NCBI RefSeq assembly: GCF_007677725.1
Contig: NZ_VEDF01000006.1
Span: 285,063-346,976, forward strand
DNA from: Pseudomonas sp. URMO17WK12:I11
GTDB taxonomy: Bacteria; Pseudomonadota; Gammaproteobacteria; Pseudomonadales; Pseudomonadaceae
Length of the DNA: 61,914 nt
Reading direction: 5' to 3'
Below the pieces are notes generated by a model. The model worked only from the letters and a program-made list of their open reading frames with translations, did not search any database and was not told the origin of the DNA. A program made the translations under genes and the position numbers. Below, piece after piece: positions 18,291-29,551 of this stretch; positions within the stretch are counted from its first letter, which is position 1; each line of letters opens with the position of its first letter.

Positions 18291-19043
18291 ATGTACACGA
18301 AAACGACAAATTCCCGACGACTGACGCACCCGCTGAGCAGCTGGCTCGCCATGGTGTGCCTGTTGCTGCCCGGCGTTCGCACATTGGCGAACGCGGTAAC
18401 CTTGCCTGAACAGCTTATCGGTGTCACCCAAGGGTTTCTTGAGTTCGCCGTGGAAGATTATCTGGCCAGCACCCAGACAGCGGGGCGCTACGAGATCCAG
18501 GTCAGCTCGCTGGACCCGCGCTTGCGCATGCCGCTGTGCAGCCAGGACCTGGACGCCTCCCTGGAAAGCCCGGCGCAGCCGATCGGCCGGGTGACCGTGC
18601 GCGTGCGCTGCGACAGCAGCGCGCCATGGACCGTCTTCGTCCCGGCCACGGTGCGGCTGCTGCGCGAGGTGGTGGTGGTGACCCGCCCGCTCAAGCGCGA
18701 CAACGTCATCGGTGCAGGCGATGTGGCTTTGCGCGAGCGCGATGTCGGCACGCTGACCCAAGGGTTTCTCACCGACCTCGACCAGGCCGTGGGCATGAAG
18801 ATGCTGCGCCCGACCGTGCTCGACCAGGTATTGACCCCGCAGCACCTGGAGCAGGCCGAGGTGGTGCGCAAGGGCGACCATGTGGTGATCACCGCCCACG
18901 CCGGCGCCCTGAGCGTGCGCATGCCCGGCGAGGCGCTGGCCAAGGGCGGCCAGGGCGAGCAGATCCGCGTGCGCAACCTGAACTCGCAACGGGTGGTCAA
19001 GGCCCGCGTCACCGGCCCCGGCCAGGTCGAGGTAGCCATGTAG
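18291..19043 (+). CDS. flgA: Flagellar P-ring assembly chaperone FlgA
   Basis: Periplasmic chaperone for FlgI P-ring formation. A signal peptide (LSSWLAMVCLLLPGVRTLANA) is followed by the SAF/FlgA fold: VTRPLKRDNVIGAGDVALRE and ERDVGTLTQGF. The C-terminus has GDHVVITAHAGALSVRMPGE, then GEQIRVRNLNSQRVVKARV. From ATG 18291 it is 250 aa. A second ATG at 18351 gives about 230 aa, closer to known FlgA lengths and still with a signal peptide, and would leave room for a 5' leader. It diverges from cheV. Confidence 0.94.
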   Translation: MYTKTTNSRRLTHPLSSWLAMVCLLLPGVRTLANAVTLPEQLIGVTQGFLEFAVEDYLASTQTAGRYEIQVSSLDPRLRMPLCSQDLDASLESPAQPIGRVTVRVRCDSSAPWTVFVPATVRLLREVVVVTRPLKRDNVIGAGDVALRERDVGTLTQGFLTDLDQAVGMKMLRPTVLDQVLTPQHLEQAEVVRKGDHVVITAHAGALSVRMPGEALAKGGQGEQIRVRNLNSQRVVKARVTGPGQVEVAM

Positions 19044-19131
19044 ATTGCGCTGGCGGTGTTGAACCGCTTTTCCTAAACTGTGTCGGAAACAGGGTCGCGG
19101 GCTTGCTGACAGGCAGCCATGCATTTGCGCC

Positions 19132-19158
19132 TAAAGTTTCTTTCGGGTTGGCCGAAAA
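19132..19158 (+). promoter_or_regulatory. Sigma-28 (FliA) promoter for flgM
   Basis: TAAA, then 15 bases, then GCCGAAAA: a near-perfect FliA site. Predicted transcription start is about 30 bp before flgM. FliA control of flgM is the known negative feedback loop. Confidence 0.9.
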
Positions 19159-19194
19159 CAAGGCAAGCGTCCAAGAACCCAGAGGTTTCCGATC

Positions 19195-19509
19195 ATGGTC
19201 ATCGACTTCAGTCGTTTGAATAACTCTCCGTCCATCAATGGCGGCGTGCGCGGCACCGCCGCATCTGGCACCGCCGAAAAGCCCGGCGCCAGCCCGGAAG
19301 CGGCGAAAAGCGCCAGCGCCAGCGGAGAAGCGGTACACCTCAGTCAAGAGGCACAGCAGTTGCAGAAGGTCAGCGACCAGCTGCGCGAACAGCCTGTGGT
19401 CAACAGTGCCCGGGTGGCGCAGTTGAAGCAGGCTATCGCCGACGGCAGCTACCAGGTCGATGCCGGCCGGGTCGCCAGCAAACTGCTCGATTTCGAAGCC
19501 CAGCGCTGA
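19195..19509 (+). CDS. flgM: Anti-sigma-28 factor FlgM
   Basis: Binds FliA until it is exported through the completed hook. Typical N-terminus [12 protein letters not shown], a low-complexity Ala/Ser/Gly middle (disordered for export), and the sigma-binding helix region [17 protein letters not shown] and [20 protein letters not shown]. Length is 104 aa, the Pseudomonas size. flgN follows 50 bp downstream. Confidence 0.97.
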   Translation: MVIDFSRLNNSPSINGGVRGTAASGTAEKPGASPEAAKSASASGEAVHLSQEAQQLQKVSDQLREQPVVNSARVAQLKQAIADGSYQVDAGRVASKLLDFEAQR

Positions 19510-19559
19510 CCGTTCGGCGCGCTGACTTCACGGACGCTATCCAAAGCCAAGAGTTAGCC

Positions 19560-20027
19560 ATGCACGACATCACCCTGCTGCAACTGATCGAAGACGACAT
19601 TGCCCCGGCCCAGGAACTGCTCGAATTGCTTGAGCAGGAATCGGTAGCCCTGCACGGGCGCGACATGACGCCGCTGGAAGGCATTCTGGCGCGCAAGCAG
19701 TCGTTGATCGTTCTGCTCGAGCAGCAAGGCATGCGCCGCAATCACCTGTTGACCAGCCTCGGCCTGAGCGCCGACCGTGCCGGTGTACAGGTGCTGGCGG
19801 CGCAGTCGGACAACGGCGAGCTGATCCTGCAGCAACTGCAGGTGCTCAACGACCTGATCAATGACTGCCAACGGGTCAACGAGACCAATGGCAAGATCAT
19901 CCAGGTGCAGCAACACGTCACGGCCAATCAGATCCGCATCCTCCAGGGCGGTGAAGCACCGTCGCTGTACGACAGCCGTGGCACCACCTCTCCACTTGCC
20001 AAGCCCCGGGCGCTCAGCCAAGTGTGA
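19560..20027 (+). CDS. flgN: Flagellar export chaperone FlgN
   Basis: Cytoplasmic chaperone for FlgK and FlgL. It is almost entirely helical, with N-terminal LLQLIEDDIAPAQELLELLE, then QESVALHGRDMTPLEGILARK, and the C-terminal repeat-like QLQVLNDLINDCQRVNETNG. Length is 155 aa. It follows flgM, as in other Pseudomonas. Confidence 0.95.
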   Translation: MHDITLLQLIEDDIAPAQELLELLEQESVALHGRDMTPLEGILARKQSLIVLLEQQGMRRNHLLTSLGLSADRAGVQVLAAQSDNGELILQQLQVLNDLINDCQRVNETNGKIIQVQQHVTANQIRILQGGEAPSLYDSRGTTSPLAKPRALSQV

Positions 20028-20107
20028 TTATTCCTATCATGGCACGGAACATACTGGCAAAATGCCGTTAATTGCGTGTGTCGTTTTTGCCTGGAGATTG
20101 ATAACCC

Positions 20108-20851
20108 GTGTTCAATGAGACCGATGCCCCGCAACCGCCGAAGGTGCTGAACACGCCCTTGGAGATCGCGGCCAACCTGCGCCAGCTGCAAGAAGCCCAT
20201 GATCCACTGATCATCACCTTCCATGAGCGCAGCCAACGGTTCCAGAGCTACGTGGTTCACGTGGACCGTGACAGCAATACCATGGCGCTGGACGAGATGA
20301 TCCCGCGCGATGGGGAAAAATTCATCGAGAATGGCGAGCCGTTTCGGGTCGAGGGCTTCCATGATGGCGTGCGTATCGCCTGGGAATGCCAAAACGGCCT
20401 GGCGGTGTCGTCGGTCGATGGCAACCGTTGCTACCGCGGCGCGATGCCCGAAGAAATGACCTACCACCAGCGCCGCAACGCCTTTCGCGCCGCGCTGAAG
20501 CTGTCGCAGCTGGTCGACATCATCCTCGACGGCAGCTACCTCAAGGGCAATGGCGCCCTGCGCGGCAAGTTGCTCGATATCTCCGCCACCGGGTGCAAGC
20601 TGCGCTTCGATGGCAATGTCGAAGAGCGCCTGCAGCTGGGCCAGGTCTATGAGCGCTTCAAGGCCAGCAATCCGCTGGGCTTGATCGACACCATGGTCGA
20701 ACTGCGCCACCTGCATTTCGAGGAGCGCATCAACACCACCTTCGCCGGGGTCCGCTTTCATAACCTGAGCGGCCAGGCCCAGCGCAAGATCGAGAGCTTC
20801 GTCTACCAGCTGCAGCGCGAAGCACGGCGCTTCGACAAAGACGATTATTGA
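20108..20851 (+). CDS. flgZ: c-di-GMP receptor / flagellar brake FlgZ (YcgR family)
   Basis: Slows swimming when c-di-GMP is high; in Pseudomonas FlgZ acts on the MotCD stator. The N-terminal YcgR domain covers about 1-110. The C-terminal PilZ domain from about 115 has the ligand-binding motifs QRRNAFR (RxxxR) and DISATG (D/NxSxxG). The start is a GTG at 20108 in [11 protein letters not shown]. Length is 247 aa. It ends before a convergent hairpin terminator. Confidence 0.95.
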   Translation: MFNETDAPQPPKVLNTPLEIAANLRQLQEAHDPLIITFHERSQRFQSYVVHVDRDSNTMALDEMIPRDGEKFIENGEPFRVEGFHDGVRIAWECQNGLAVSSVDGNRCYRGAMPEEMTYHQRRNAFRAALKLSQLVDIILDGSYLKGNGALRGKLLDISATGCKLRFDGNVEERLQLGQVYERFKASNPLGLIDTMVELRHLHFEERINTTFAGVRFHNLSGQAQRKIESFVYQLQREARRFDKDDY

Positions 20852-20877
20852 TCGCACAAACGCCGCTCGCTTCGATT

Positions 20878-20898
20878 GGGGCCGCCTGGCGGCCCTTT
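20878..20898. terminator. Terminator after flgZ
   Basis: GC-rich inverted repeat GGGCCGCC / GGCGGCCC followed by TTT on the plus strand, between the convergent flgZ and MFS genes. The T tract is short. Confidence 0.6.
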
Positions 20899-20977
20899 CG
20901 CCACACAAGGCTACTCCCACAAGCTGGACTGGCCCAGAAAGGCAGGACAGTTTTTCCCTGCCGCCTGAGCCCCGCGC

Positions 20978-22321
20978 TCAACCCGATCGGCTGAGCGGGT
21001 CATCCGCGGCTATATCGATCACCGGCTCAGGCTTGTCGTCACCCTCGGTGTCCTCCGCCGCTACCGGCGTCTGCATCACATCCTGCACCGTCTGCTCATC
21101 GACCCGTGGATCGAGCGCTGCCGACAGCGGCGAACCGGCCGCAGGCATGGCCACGTGGCCCAGTGGCGCATCCTGTACCTGATGCAGCCCGGTGACCGCT
21201 TTGGGCCGAATGCGCCACACCAGCACCAGGGCAAAGAAGGCGAAGAACGCATAAAGCATCTGCGCACCAAGCAGCTTCATCAGCACACCTGCGGCGAGCG
21301 GGCCGATACAAGCCCCCACGCCGTAGGTCACCAGCAGCATCGCGGTCAGCGACACCCGGCGCTCGCTTTCCACGTGGTCATTGGAAAACGCCACCGCCAG
21401 TGGATACAGGCAGAACTGCAGCAGGGATACCAAGAAACCAATGCCGAACAGCAGCTCCAGCGGCACGCTGGGCAACAGCGCCAGGGGCGCCGACGCCAGC
21501 GCCAGCCCCACCGCAACGCTACGAATCAGCACCGCCCGATCATAGCGGTCCGACAGCCAGCCCAACGGCCACTGCACCACCAGCCCGGCGAAGATGCAGC
21601 TACCCATGAACAGACCGATCTGCTCGGTCGACAGGCCCTGGCTCGAGGCATACAGCGGGGCCAGGCCATAAAACGAACCGACGATCAAACCCGACCCGAG
21701 CACCGTGCTCAGCGACTGCGGCACACGCTTGATGAAGAATTTCGGTTCCATCGGCGCCGGGCGCAGCGGCGCCGGGTGGATGCGCCGGGTCATGGCCACC
21801 GGCACCAGGCACAAGGCAAAGCACATGGCGACCAGCATCAACAGCTCAGGGCCCAGTTGCGGGTGCACCACCAGGATCAGCTGGCCAAGCACCAGGCCCA
21901 GGTACGAGGCGATCATGTAGCCACTGAATACAGCCCCGCGGTACTTGGCCTCGGCCTGCTCGTTGAGCCAGCTTTCGATGACCATGTACTGGCACATCAT
22001 GCCCAGGCCGACGATCATCCGCAGCCCCACCCACACCGGCAGCCAATTGGTCAGGCCGTGGCCAAGCACCGCGGCGCCGACGATCCCGGCGCAGGTGGCA
22101 TAGGCACGGATATGCCCGACCCGGCCGATCAAGCGGTGGCCGATCTTGCCGCCCAGGGCCAGGCCGAAGTAATTGGCTGCCATCAAGGCACCGACCCACA
22201 AGCTGTCGACATGATCGGCGGCCAGGCGCAGCGCCAGGTAGGTACTGAGCAGACCGGAGCCGATCAGCATCATCAAGGCGGCGAAATACAGCGACTGAAA
22301 GGGCTTCCAGATGTTACGCAT
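20978..22321 (-). CDS. MFS transporter, YcaD-like
   Basis: Inner-membrane transporter of the major facilitator superfamily with about 12 membrane segments. N-terminus MRNIWKPFQSLYFAALMMLI; the MFS loop 2-3 signature appears as FGLALGGKIGHRLIGRVGH. A hydrophilic C-terminal tail of about 60 residues is acidic and Pro/Ala-rich. The ATG at 22321 (447 aa) begins exactly at the first helix; a longer upstream frame is low-complexity and unsupported. Substrate unknown. The YcaD-type relationship is by overall pattern. Confidence 0.85.
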   Translation of the reverse strand: MRNIWKPFQSLYFAALMMLIGSGLLSTYLALRLAADHVDSLWVGALMAANYFGLALGGKIGHRLIGRVGHIRAYATCAGIVGAAVLGHGLTNWLPVWVGLRMIVGLGMMCQYMVIESWLNEQAEAKYRGAVFSGYMIASYLGLVLGQLILVVHPQLGPELLMLVAMCFALCLVPVAMTRRIHPAPLRPAPMEPKFFIKRVPQSLSTVLGSGLIVGSFYGLAPLYASSQGLSTEQIGLFMGSCIFAGLVVQWPLGWLSDRYDRAVLIRSVAVGLALASAPLALLPSVPLELLFGIGFLVSLLQFCLYPLAVAFSNDHVESERRVSLTAMLLVTYGVGACIGPLAAGVLMKLLGAQMLYAFFAFFALVLVWRIRPKAVTGLHQVQDAPLGHVAMPAAGSPLSAALDPRVDEQTVQDVMQTPVAAEDTEGDDKPEPVIDIAADDPLSRSG

Positions 22322-22449
22322 AAGTCCCGTCGAGCTCCTTGGGTCCGGTGACGATGGCCTGGCCAGCATAAAAGCAAAACGGCGCCGGTGCAGTCCCCCT
22401 CCGGGCAATTTGCCCAAGCGGGGCGTGGCCAGTGCCGGTTGTGTCGCGC

Positions 22450-23793
22450 TCAGGCCTGTGCTGCCAACACCCGCCGCTCCCAAGGCGTGATTTCGTTGAA
22501 GAAATCCGTCAGCTCGAGGGTTTTGCTGGCAACGTAGCCTTCGATGAACTCGCTGCCGAACAGTTCCCGCGCCAGTGCACTGCCCTTCAGGCGCTCCAGG
22601 GCCGCATGCAAGGTGCACGGCAATACCAGGTGATCAGGCACGACGAACTCGCCCTGTATCGCCGCAGTCGGTTGCAGACTCTGCTCGATGCCGTGCAACC
22701 CGGCCGCAAGGCTCGCGGCAATGGCCAGGTACGGGTTGGCATCGGCGCCAGGCAAGCGGTTCTCAACCCGGCGCGCGCTCGCGGCACTGGCCGGGATGCG
22801 CAGGCCGGCTGCGCGGTTGTCCTCGGACCAGCACGCGTTGTTCGGCGAGGCGTAGGGGTGGCAGAGCCGTTGATAGGAATTGACGTTGGGCGCGAACAGC
22901 GCGGTGAAGTCGGCCATGCAGACCTGCTGGCCTGCGATGAAGTGATGGAACGCTTGCGTGGCCTGGCCCTGGGCATCGCTGAAGACGTTGCGCCCCGAGG
23001 CGATGTCGACCAGGCTCTGGTGAATGTGCATGGAGCTGCCGGGGGTGTGCGCCAGCGGCTTGGCCATGCACACCACGCTCAGGCCATGCTTGAGCGCCAC
23101 TTCCTTGAGCAGGTGCTTGAACAGGAAGGTCTGGTCGGCCAGCAGCAGCGGGTCGCCGTGCAGCAGGTTGATCTCGAACTGGCTCACGCCCATCTCGTGC
23201 ATGAAGGTGTCGCGCGGCAGGCCCAGCGCCGCCATGCACTGGTAGACCTCCTGGAAGAACGGGCGCAGGCCATTGTTGGAGCTGACGCTGAACGCCGAGT
23301 GACCGAGTTCGCGGCGGCCATCCTTGCCTAGCGGCGGCAGAAAGGCTTGATGCGGGTCACTGTTGGGGGCGAAGACGAAGAACTCGAGCTCGGTCGCCAC
23401 CACCGGCGCCAGGCCGTGGGCGGCATAACGGGCGATCACCGCCTTGAGCAAGCCCCGCGTGGACAAGCCCGAAGGGCTGCCGTCGAGTTCGTTGGCGTCG
23501 CAGATCGCCAGGGCCACGCCCTCCTCGCTCCACGGCAGCCGGTGCACCTGGGAAGGCTCGGCGACCAGCGCCAGGTCGCCGTCATCGCTGCCGTAGAAAC
23601 GCGCCGGTGGGTAGCCACCCATGATGCATTGCAGCAGGACCCCGCGGGCCAACTGCAAGCGACGACCTTCGAGAAACCCCTCGGCGGTCATCACTTTGCC
23701 GCGCGGGACACCATTGAGGTCGGGCGTGACGCATTCGATCTGGTCGATGCCCTGCAGGAGCTCGGCAACCGAGCGATGGGCGGCGGTGGTCAT
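22450..23793 (-). CDS. Glutamine synthetase family protein (gamma-glutamylamide/polyamine type)
   Basis: ATP-dependent ligase joining glutamate to an amine; the PuuA/SpuI-type enzymes make gamma-glutamyl-polyamines. Catalytic-domain motifs: VVATELEFFVF (metal-binding Glu), GVSQFEINL, AGQQVCMADFTALFAPNVNS and RRVENRLPGADANPYLAIAA. Length is 447 aa, short of housekeeping GlnA (about 470), and it lacks the adenylylation Tyr region typical of GlnA. No polyamine genes flank it, so the acceptor amine is uncertain. Confidence 0.85.
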   Translation of the reverse strand: MTTAAHRSVAELLQGIDQIECVTPDLNGVPRGKVMTAEGFLEGRRLQLARGVLLQCIMGGYPPARFYGSDDGDLALVAEPSQVHRLPWSEEGVALAICDANELDGSPSGLSTRGLLKAVIARYAAHGLAPVVATELEFFVFAPNSDPHQAFLPPLGKDGRRELGHSAFSVSSNNGLRPFFQEVYQCMAALGLPRDTFMHEMGVSQFEINLLHGDPLLLADQTFLFKHLLKEVALKHGLSVVCMAKPLAHTPGSSMHIHQSLVDIASGRNVFSDAQGQATQAFHHFIAGQQVCMADFTALFAPNVNSYQRLCHPYASPNNACWSEDNRAAGLRIPASAASARRVENRLPGADANPYLAIAASLAAGLHGIEQSLQPTAAIQGEFVVPDHLVLPCTLHAALERLKGSALARELFGSEFIEGYVASKTLELTDFFNEITPWERRVLAAQA

Positions 23794-23832
23794 GACGCGG
23801 GTCCTTGTCGTTATAGGCTGACAACACCATAG

Positions 23833-24318
23833 CTACTCGCGCAGCGCCATGCCATTGGCCGGCAACGGCAAGGCGGTCTTGTAGCGCACCTGCTTGAGGG
23901 CGAAGCTCGAACGGATATTCGCCACGCCCGGCAAGCGCGTCAGGTAATCGAGAAAACGCTCCAACGCCTGAATGCTGGGCAGCAGCACCCGCAGCAGGTA
24001 GTCCGGGTCGCCGGTCATCAGGTAGCACTCCATCACCTCGGGCCGCTCGGCGATTTCTTCCTCGAAGCGGTGCAGGGCCTGCTCGACTTGTTTCTCCAGG
24101 CTGACGTGGATGAACACGTTGACATCCAGCCCCAGTACTTCAGGTGACAGCAGGGTCACCTGCTGGCGAATCACCCCCAACTCCTCCATGGCCTTGACCC
24201 GGTTGAAACAGGGCGTGGGTGACAAATTCACCGACCGGGCCAGTTCCGCGTTGGTGATGCGGGCGTTTTCCTGCAAGCGGTTGAGGATGCCGATATCGGT
24301 TCGATCGAGCTTGCGCAT
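23833..24318 (-). CDS. bkdR: Lrp/AsnC-family regulator BkdR
   Basis: Activates the bkd operon, with branched-chain amino acids as effectors in P. putida. The N-terminal helix-turn-helix, residues 1-60, reads [20 protein letters not shown] and [20 protein letters not shown]. The C-terminal RAM domain carries [20 protein letters not shown]. Length is 161 aa. It is transcribed divergently from bkdA1 across a 196-bp gap, the arrangement known in P. putida. Confidence 0.95.
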   Translation of the reverse strand: MRKLDRTDIGILNRLQENARITNAELARSVNLSPTPCFNRVKAMEELGVIRQQVTLLSPEVLGLDVNVFIHVSLEKQVEQALHRFEEEIAERPEVMECYLMTGDPDYLLRVLLPSIQALERFLDYLTRLPGVANIRSSFALKQVRYKTALPLPANGMALRE

Positions 24319-25747
<1,429 letters not shown>

Positions 25748-25748
25748 G

Positions 25749-26807
25749 ATGAACGACCACACCAACAGCATCAATCCGGAAACCGCCATGGCCACCAGCA
25801 CACTGACCATGATCCAGGCCCTGCGCTCGGCCATGGACATCATGCTCGAGCGCGACGACAACGTGGTCATCTACGGCCAGGACGTCGGCTACTTCGGCGG
25901 CGTGTTCCGCTGCACCGAAGGGCTGCAGAACACGTACGGCAAGTCCCGCGTATTCGATGCGCCGATTTCCGAAAGCGGCATCGTCGGCACTGCCGTGGGC
26001 ATGGGCGCCTACGGCCTGCGCCCGGTGGTGGAGATCCAGTTCGCCGACTATTTCTACCCAGCGTCCGACCAGATCGTTTCGGAAATGGCACGCCTGCGTT
26101 ATCGCTCGGCCGGTGAGTTCATCGCCCCGCTGACCCTGCGCATGCCGTGCGGCGGCGGTATCTACGGCGGCCAGACCCACAGCCAGAGCCCGGAGGCGAT
26201 GTTCACCCAGGTCTGCGGCCTGCGCACGGTGATGCCGTCCAACCCGTACGATGCCAAAGGCCTGTTGATCGCCTCGATCGAGTGCGACGACCCGGTCATC
26301 TTCCTGGAGCCCAAGCGCCTGTACAACGGCCCGTTCGACGGCCATCACGACCGCCCGGTAACGCCATGGTCCAAGCATCCCCAAAGTGCCGTACCCGATG
26401 GCTACTACAGCGTGCCGCTGGACAAGGCCGCCATCGCTCGCCCTGGCAATGACGTCACCGTGCTGACCTATGGCACCACGGTCTATGTCGCTCAGGTCGC
26501 GGCCGAAGAAACCGCCGTCGATGCCGAAGTCATCGACCTGCGCAGCCTCTGGCCGCTGGACCTGGAAGCCATCATCGCCTCGGTGAAGAAGACCGGCCGC
26601 TGCGTGGTCGTGCACGAAGCTACCCGCACCTGCGGTTTCGGTGCCGAACTGGTGGCGCTGGTGCAGGAGCACTGCTTCCATCACCTCGAAGCACCGATCG
26701 AGCGGGTCACCGGCTGGGACACGCCCTACCCTCACGCACAGGAATGGGCGTATTTCCCCGGCCCGTCGCGGGTGGGTGCGGCATTGAAACGGGTCATGGA
26801 GGTCTGA
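25749..26807 (+). CDS. bkdA2: Branched-chain 2-oxoacid dehydrogenase E1 beta subunit
   Basis: Partner of BkdA1 in the E1 heterotetramer. Pyrimidine-binding domain: IYGQDVGYFGGVFRCTEGL, then RVFDAPISESGIVGTAVGMG, EIQFADYFYPASDQIVSE and PCGGGIYGGQTHSQSPEA. C-terminal transketolase domain: VIDLRSLWPLD and VVVHEATRTCGFGAE. Length is 352 aa. A second in-frame ATG at residue 14 is possible but the first lies directly after the bkdA1 stop. Its stop abuts the bkdB start. Confidence 0.98.
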   Translation: MNDHTNSINPETAMATSTLTMIQALRSAMDIMLERDDNVVIYGQDVGYFGGVFRCTEGLQNTYGKSRVFDAPISESGIVGTAVGMGAYGLRPVVEIQFADYFYPASDQIVSEMARLRYRSAGEFIAPLTLRMPCGGGIYGGQTHSQSPEAMFTQVCGLRTVMPSNPYDAKGLLIASIECDDPVIFLEPKRLYNGPFDGHHDRPVTPWSKHPQSAVPDGYYSVPLDKAAIARPGNDVTVLTYGTTVYVAQVAAEETAVDAEVIDLRSLWPLDLEAIIASVKKTGRCVVVHEATRTCGFGAELVALVQEHCFHHLEAPIERVTGWDTPYPHAQEWAYFPGPSRVGAALKRVMEV

Positions 26808-28100
26808 ATGGGCACGCACGTCATCAAGATGCCAGACATCGGCGAAGGCATCGCGCAGGTCGAGTTGGTCGAGTGGTTCGTCAAGGTCGGCGATGAGATC
26901 GCCGAGGACCAGGTGGTGGCCGATGTCATGACCGACAAGGCGACGGTGGAAATCCCTTCGCCGGTCAGCGGCAAGGTGCTGGCCCTGGGCGGCCAGCCAG
27001 GTGAAGTGATGGCGGTCGGCAGCGAGCTGATCCGCATCGAAGTGCAAGGCAGCGGCAACCATGTCGAGGCCGCGCCACAAAAAGCGGTGCCAGCCGCCCC
27101 AGCGTCCCCCGTCAGCGAGACTCAGGCGCCGGTGCAAACCGCGCAACCTGACGTCACCCGTGCAGCGGCGCAGCCGGCCGCTGTCGCTGCGCCGACCCAT
27201 ACGGCCATGGTGCCGCGCCAGGCGGGCGACAAGCCGTTGGCCTCCCCTGCGGTGCGCAAGCGCGCCATGGATGCCGGCATCGAGCTGCGTTACGTGCACG
27301 GCAGCGGCCCGGCCGGGCGCATCCTGCATGAAGACCTCGATGCCTTCATCAGCAAACCGCACAGCGTCGCCAGCCAGGCGCCCAGCGCAGCAGCAAAGCG
27401 CACCGACAGCGAGCAGGTGCCGGTGATCGGCCTGCGCCGCAAGATCGCCCAGCGCATGCAGGACGCCAAGCGCCGCGTCGCGCATTTCAGCTATGTCGAG
27501 GAAATCGACGTCACTGCCCTTGAGGCCCTGCGCCAGCACTTGAACGCCAAGCACGGCGACAGCCGCGGCAAGCTGACCCTGCTGCCCTTGCTGGTACGTG
27601 CCCTGGTCGTGGCGCTGCGCGATTTTCCGCAGATCAACGCCACCTACGACGATGAAGCGCAGGTCATCACCCGCCATGGCGCCGTCCATGTGGGTATCGC
27701 CACCCAAGGCGACAACGGCCTGATGGTCCCGGTGCTGCGCCATGCCGAAGCCGCCAGCCTGTGGGCCAACGCCGCAGAAATTTCCCGTCTGGCCCAGGCC
27801 GCCCGCAGCAACAAGGCCAGCCGCGAGGAGCTGTCCGGTTCGACCATTACCCTGACCAGCCTGGGCGCGCTCGGCGGCATCGTCAGCACACCGGTGGTCA
27901 ATACCCCGGAAGTGGCGATCGTCGGCGTCAACCGCATGGTCGAGCGCCCGGTGGTGATCGATGGCCAGATCGTCGTGCGCAAGATGATGAACCTGTCCAG
28001 CTCGTTCGACCATCGGGTGGTCGACGGCATGGATGCCGCGCTGTTCATTCAGGCCGTGCGCGGCCTGCTCGAGCAACCTGCCTGTCTGTTCGTGGAGTGA
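26808..28100 (+). CDS. bkdB: Branched-chain 2-oxoacid dehydrogenase E2 (lipoamide acyltransferase)
   Basis: Core acyltransferase passing the acyl group to CoA. A single lipoyl domain at residues 1-80 has the lipoyl-Lys in [13 protein letters not shown]. An Ala/Pro/Gln linker is followed by the peripheral-subunit-binding domain ([20 protein letters not shown], about 145-180). The C-terminal catalytic domain from about 205 has the HxxxDG site in [14 protein letters not shown]. Length is 430 aa. Confidence 0.98.
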   Translation: MGTHVIKMPDIGEGIAQVELVEWFVKVGDEIAEDQVVADVMTDKATVEIPSPVSGKVLALGGQPGEVMAVGSELIRIEVQGSGNHVEAAPQKAVPAAPASPVSETQAPVQTAQPDVTRAAAQPAAVAAPTHTAMVPRQAGDKPLASPAVRKRAMDAGIELRYVHGSGPAGRILHEDLDAFISKPHSVASQAPSAAAKRTDSEQVPVIGLRRKIAQRMQDAKRRVAHFSYVEEIDVTALEALRQHLNAKHGDSRGKLTLLPLLVRALVVALRDFPQINATYDDEAQVITRHGAVHVGIATQGDNGLMVPVLRHAEAASLWANAAEISRLAQAARSNKASREELSGSTITLTSLGALGGIVSTPVVNTPEVAIVGVNRMVERPVVIDGQIVVRKMMNLSSSFDHRVVDGMDAALFIQAVRGLLEQPACLFVE

Positions 28101-28102
28101 GC

Positions 28103-29482
28103 ATGCAACCGATCATCGACACTACCCTGCTGATCATCGGCGGCGGCCCCGGCGGCTATGTGGCCGCCATTCGTGCCGGGCAACTGGGCATACCCACCGT
28201 TGTGGTCGAAGGCCAGGCCCTGGGCGGCACCTGCCTGAACGTCGGCTGCATCCCCTCGAAGGCGCTGATTCATGTGGCCGAGCAGTTCCATCAGGCCGAG
28301 CGTTTCAGCCAGCCTTCGCCGTTGGGCATCAGCGTCACGGGTGCGCGTCTGGACATCGGCCAGAGCGTGGCCTGGAAGGACGGCATCGTCGACCGCCTGA
28401 CCACTGGCGTGGCCGCCCTGTTGAAAAAGCACGGGGTCAGGGTCATCCACGGCTGGGCCAGGGTGCTGGACGGCAAGCACGTCGAGGTGGACGGCCAGCG
28501 CATTCGTTGCGAACACCTGCTGTTGGCCACCGGTTCCAGCAGCGTGCAATTGCCGATGCTGCCATGGGGCGGGCCGATCATCTCCTCCAGCGAAGCCCTG
28601 GCGCCTGAGGACCTGCCGCAGCACCTGGTGGTGGTCGGCGGCGGTTACATCGGCCTGGAGCTGGGCATTGCCTACCGCAAGCTGGGCGCGCAGGTCAGCG
28701 TGGTGGAAGCGCGCGAGCGCATTCTGCCCACCTACGATCGCGAGCTCACCGCGCCAGTGGCCGACGCGCTGCAGCGCTTGGGTATAGCCGTGCACCTGGG
28801 GCACAGCGTCGAAGGTTATGCAGACGGCTGCCTGCTGGCCAGCGACGGCCAGGGCGGGCAATTGCGTCTCGAGGCAGATCGGGTGCTGGTGGCGGTCGGC
28901 CGTCGCCCGCGCACCCAGGGCTTCAACCTCGAATCCCTGGACCTGCGCATGAACGGCGCGGCGATCGCCATCGATGAGCGCTGCCAGACCAGCATGCGTA
29001 ACGTCTGGGCGATCGGTGACGTGGCCGGCGAGCCGATGCTCGCGCACCGCGCCATGGCCCAGGGTGAGATGGTCGCCGAGATCATCGCCGGCAAGGCTCG
29101 GCGTTTCGAGCCAGCGGCGATCGCTGCGGTGTGCTTCACCGACCCAGAGCTGGTAGTGGTTGGCGTGACTCCCGAGCAGGCCAGCGCGCAAGGGTTGGAT
29201 TGCCTGGTCGCACAGTTCCCGTTCGCGGCCAATGGCCGGGCCATGAGCCTGGAGGCGAAAAGCGGTTTCGTGCGCGTGGTGGCGCGGCGTGACAACCACC
29301 TGATCGTCGGCTGGCAGGCCGTCGGCGTGGCGGTGTCGGAGCTGTCGACGGCATTTGCGCAGTCGTTGGAGATGGGGGCGCGCCTGGAAGATGTGGCCGG
29401 CACCATCCATGCCCATCCGACCTTGGGCGAAGCGGTGCAGGAAGCGGCGCTGCGGGCGCTCGGCCACGCCCTGCACATCTGA
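28103..29482 (+). CDS. lpdV: Dihydrolipoamide dehydrogenase specific for the bkd complex (LPD-Val)
   Basis: FAD enzyme reoxidising the lipoyl groups of BkdB. FAD-binding [10 protein letters not shown]; redox disulfide [13 protein letters not shown] (CxxxxC); NAD site [13 protein letters not shown]-terminal His-Glu pair [15 protein letters not shown]. The ATG at 28103, two bases after the bkdB stop, gives 459 aa. Last gene of bkdA1A2B-lpdV. Confidence 0.98.
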   Translation: MQPIIDTTLLIIGGGPGGYVAAIRAGQLGIPTVVVEGQALGGTCLNVGCIPSKALIHVAEQFHQAERFSQPSPLGISVTGARLDIGQSVAWKDGIVDRLTTGVAALLKKHGVRVIHGWARVLDGKHVEVDGQRIRCEHLLLATGSSSVQLPMLPWGGPIISSSEALAPEDLPQHLVVVGGGYIGLELGIAYRKLGAQVSVVEARERILPTYDRELTAPVADALQRLGIAVHLGHSVEGYADGCLLASDGQGGQLRLEADRVLVAVGRRPRTQGFNLESLDLRMNGAAIAIDERCQTSMRNVWAIGDVAGEPMLAHRAMAQGEMVAEIIAGKARRFEPAAIAAVCFTDPELVVVGVTPEQASAQGLDCLVAQFPFAANGRAMSLEAKSGFVRVVARRDNHLIVGWQAVGVAVSELSTAFAQSLEMGARLEDVAGTIHAHPTLGEAVQEAALRALGHALHI

Positions 29483-29504
29483 TCGCAAGCGGCACAGCCG
29501 TATT

Positions 29505-29539
29505 GACCCGCTGCGCCAACGGCGCCGCGGGTCTTTTTT
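29505..29539 (+). terminator. Terminator of the bkd operon
   Basis: 13-bp stem with one mismatch (GACCCGCTGCGCC / GGCGCCGCGGGTC), AAC loop, then six Ts. A strong intrinsic terminator between lpdV and the convergent methyltransferase gene. Confidence 0.93.
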
Positions 29540-29551
29540 CGTGCGGCGCAA

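Noticed and set aside
20045..20075. Possible sigma-28 site before flgZ (GCCGTTAA)
   Set aside because: No TAAA-like element at the required 15-base distance.
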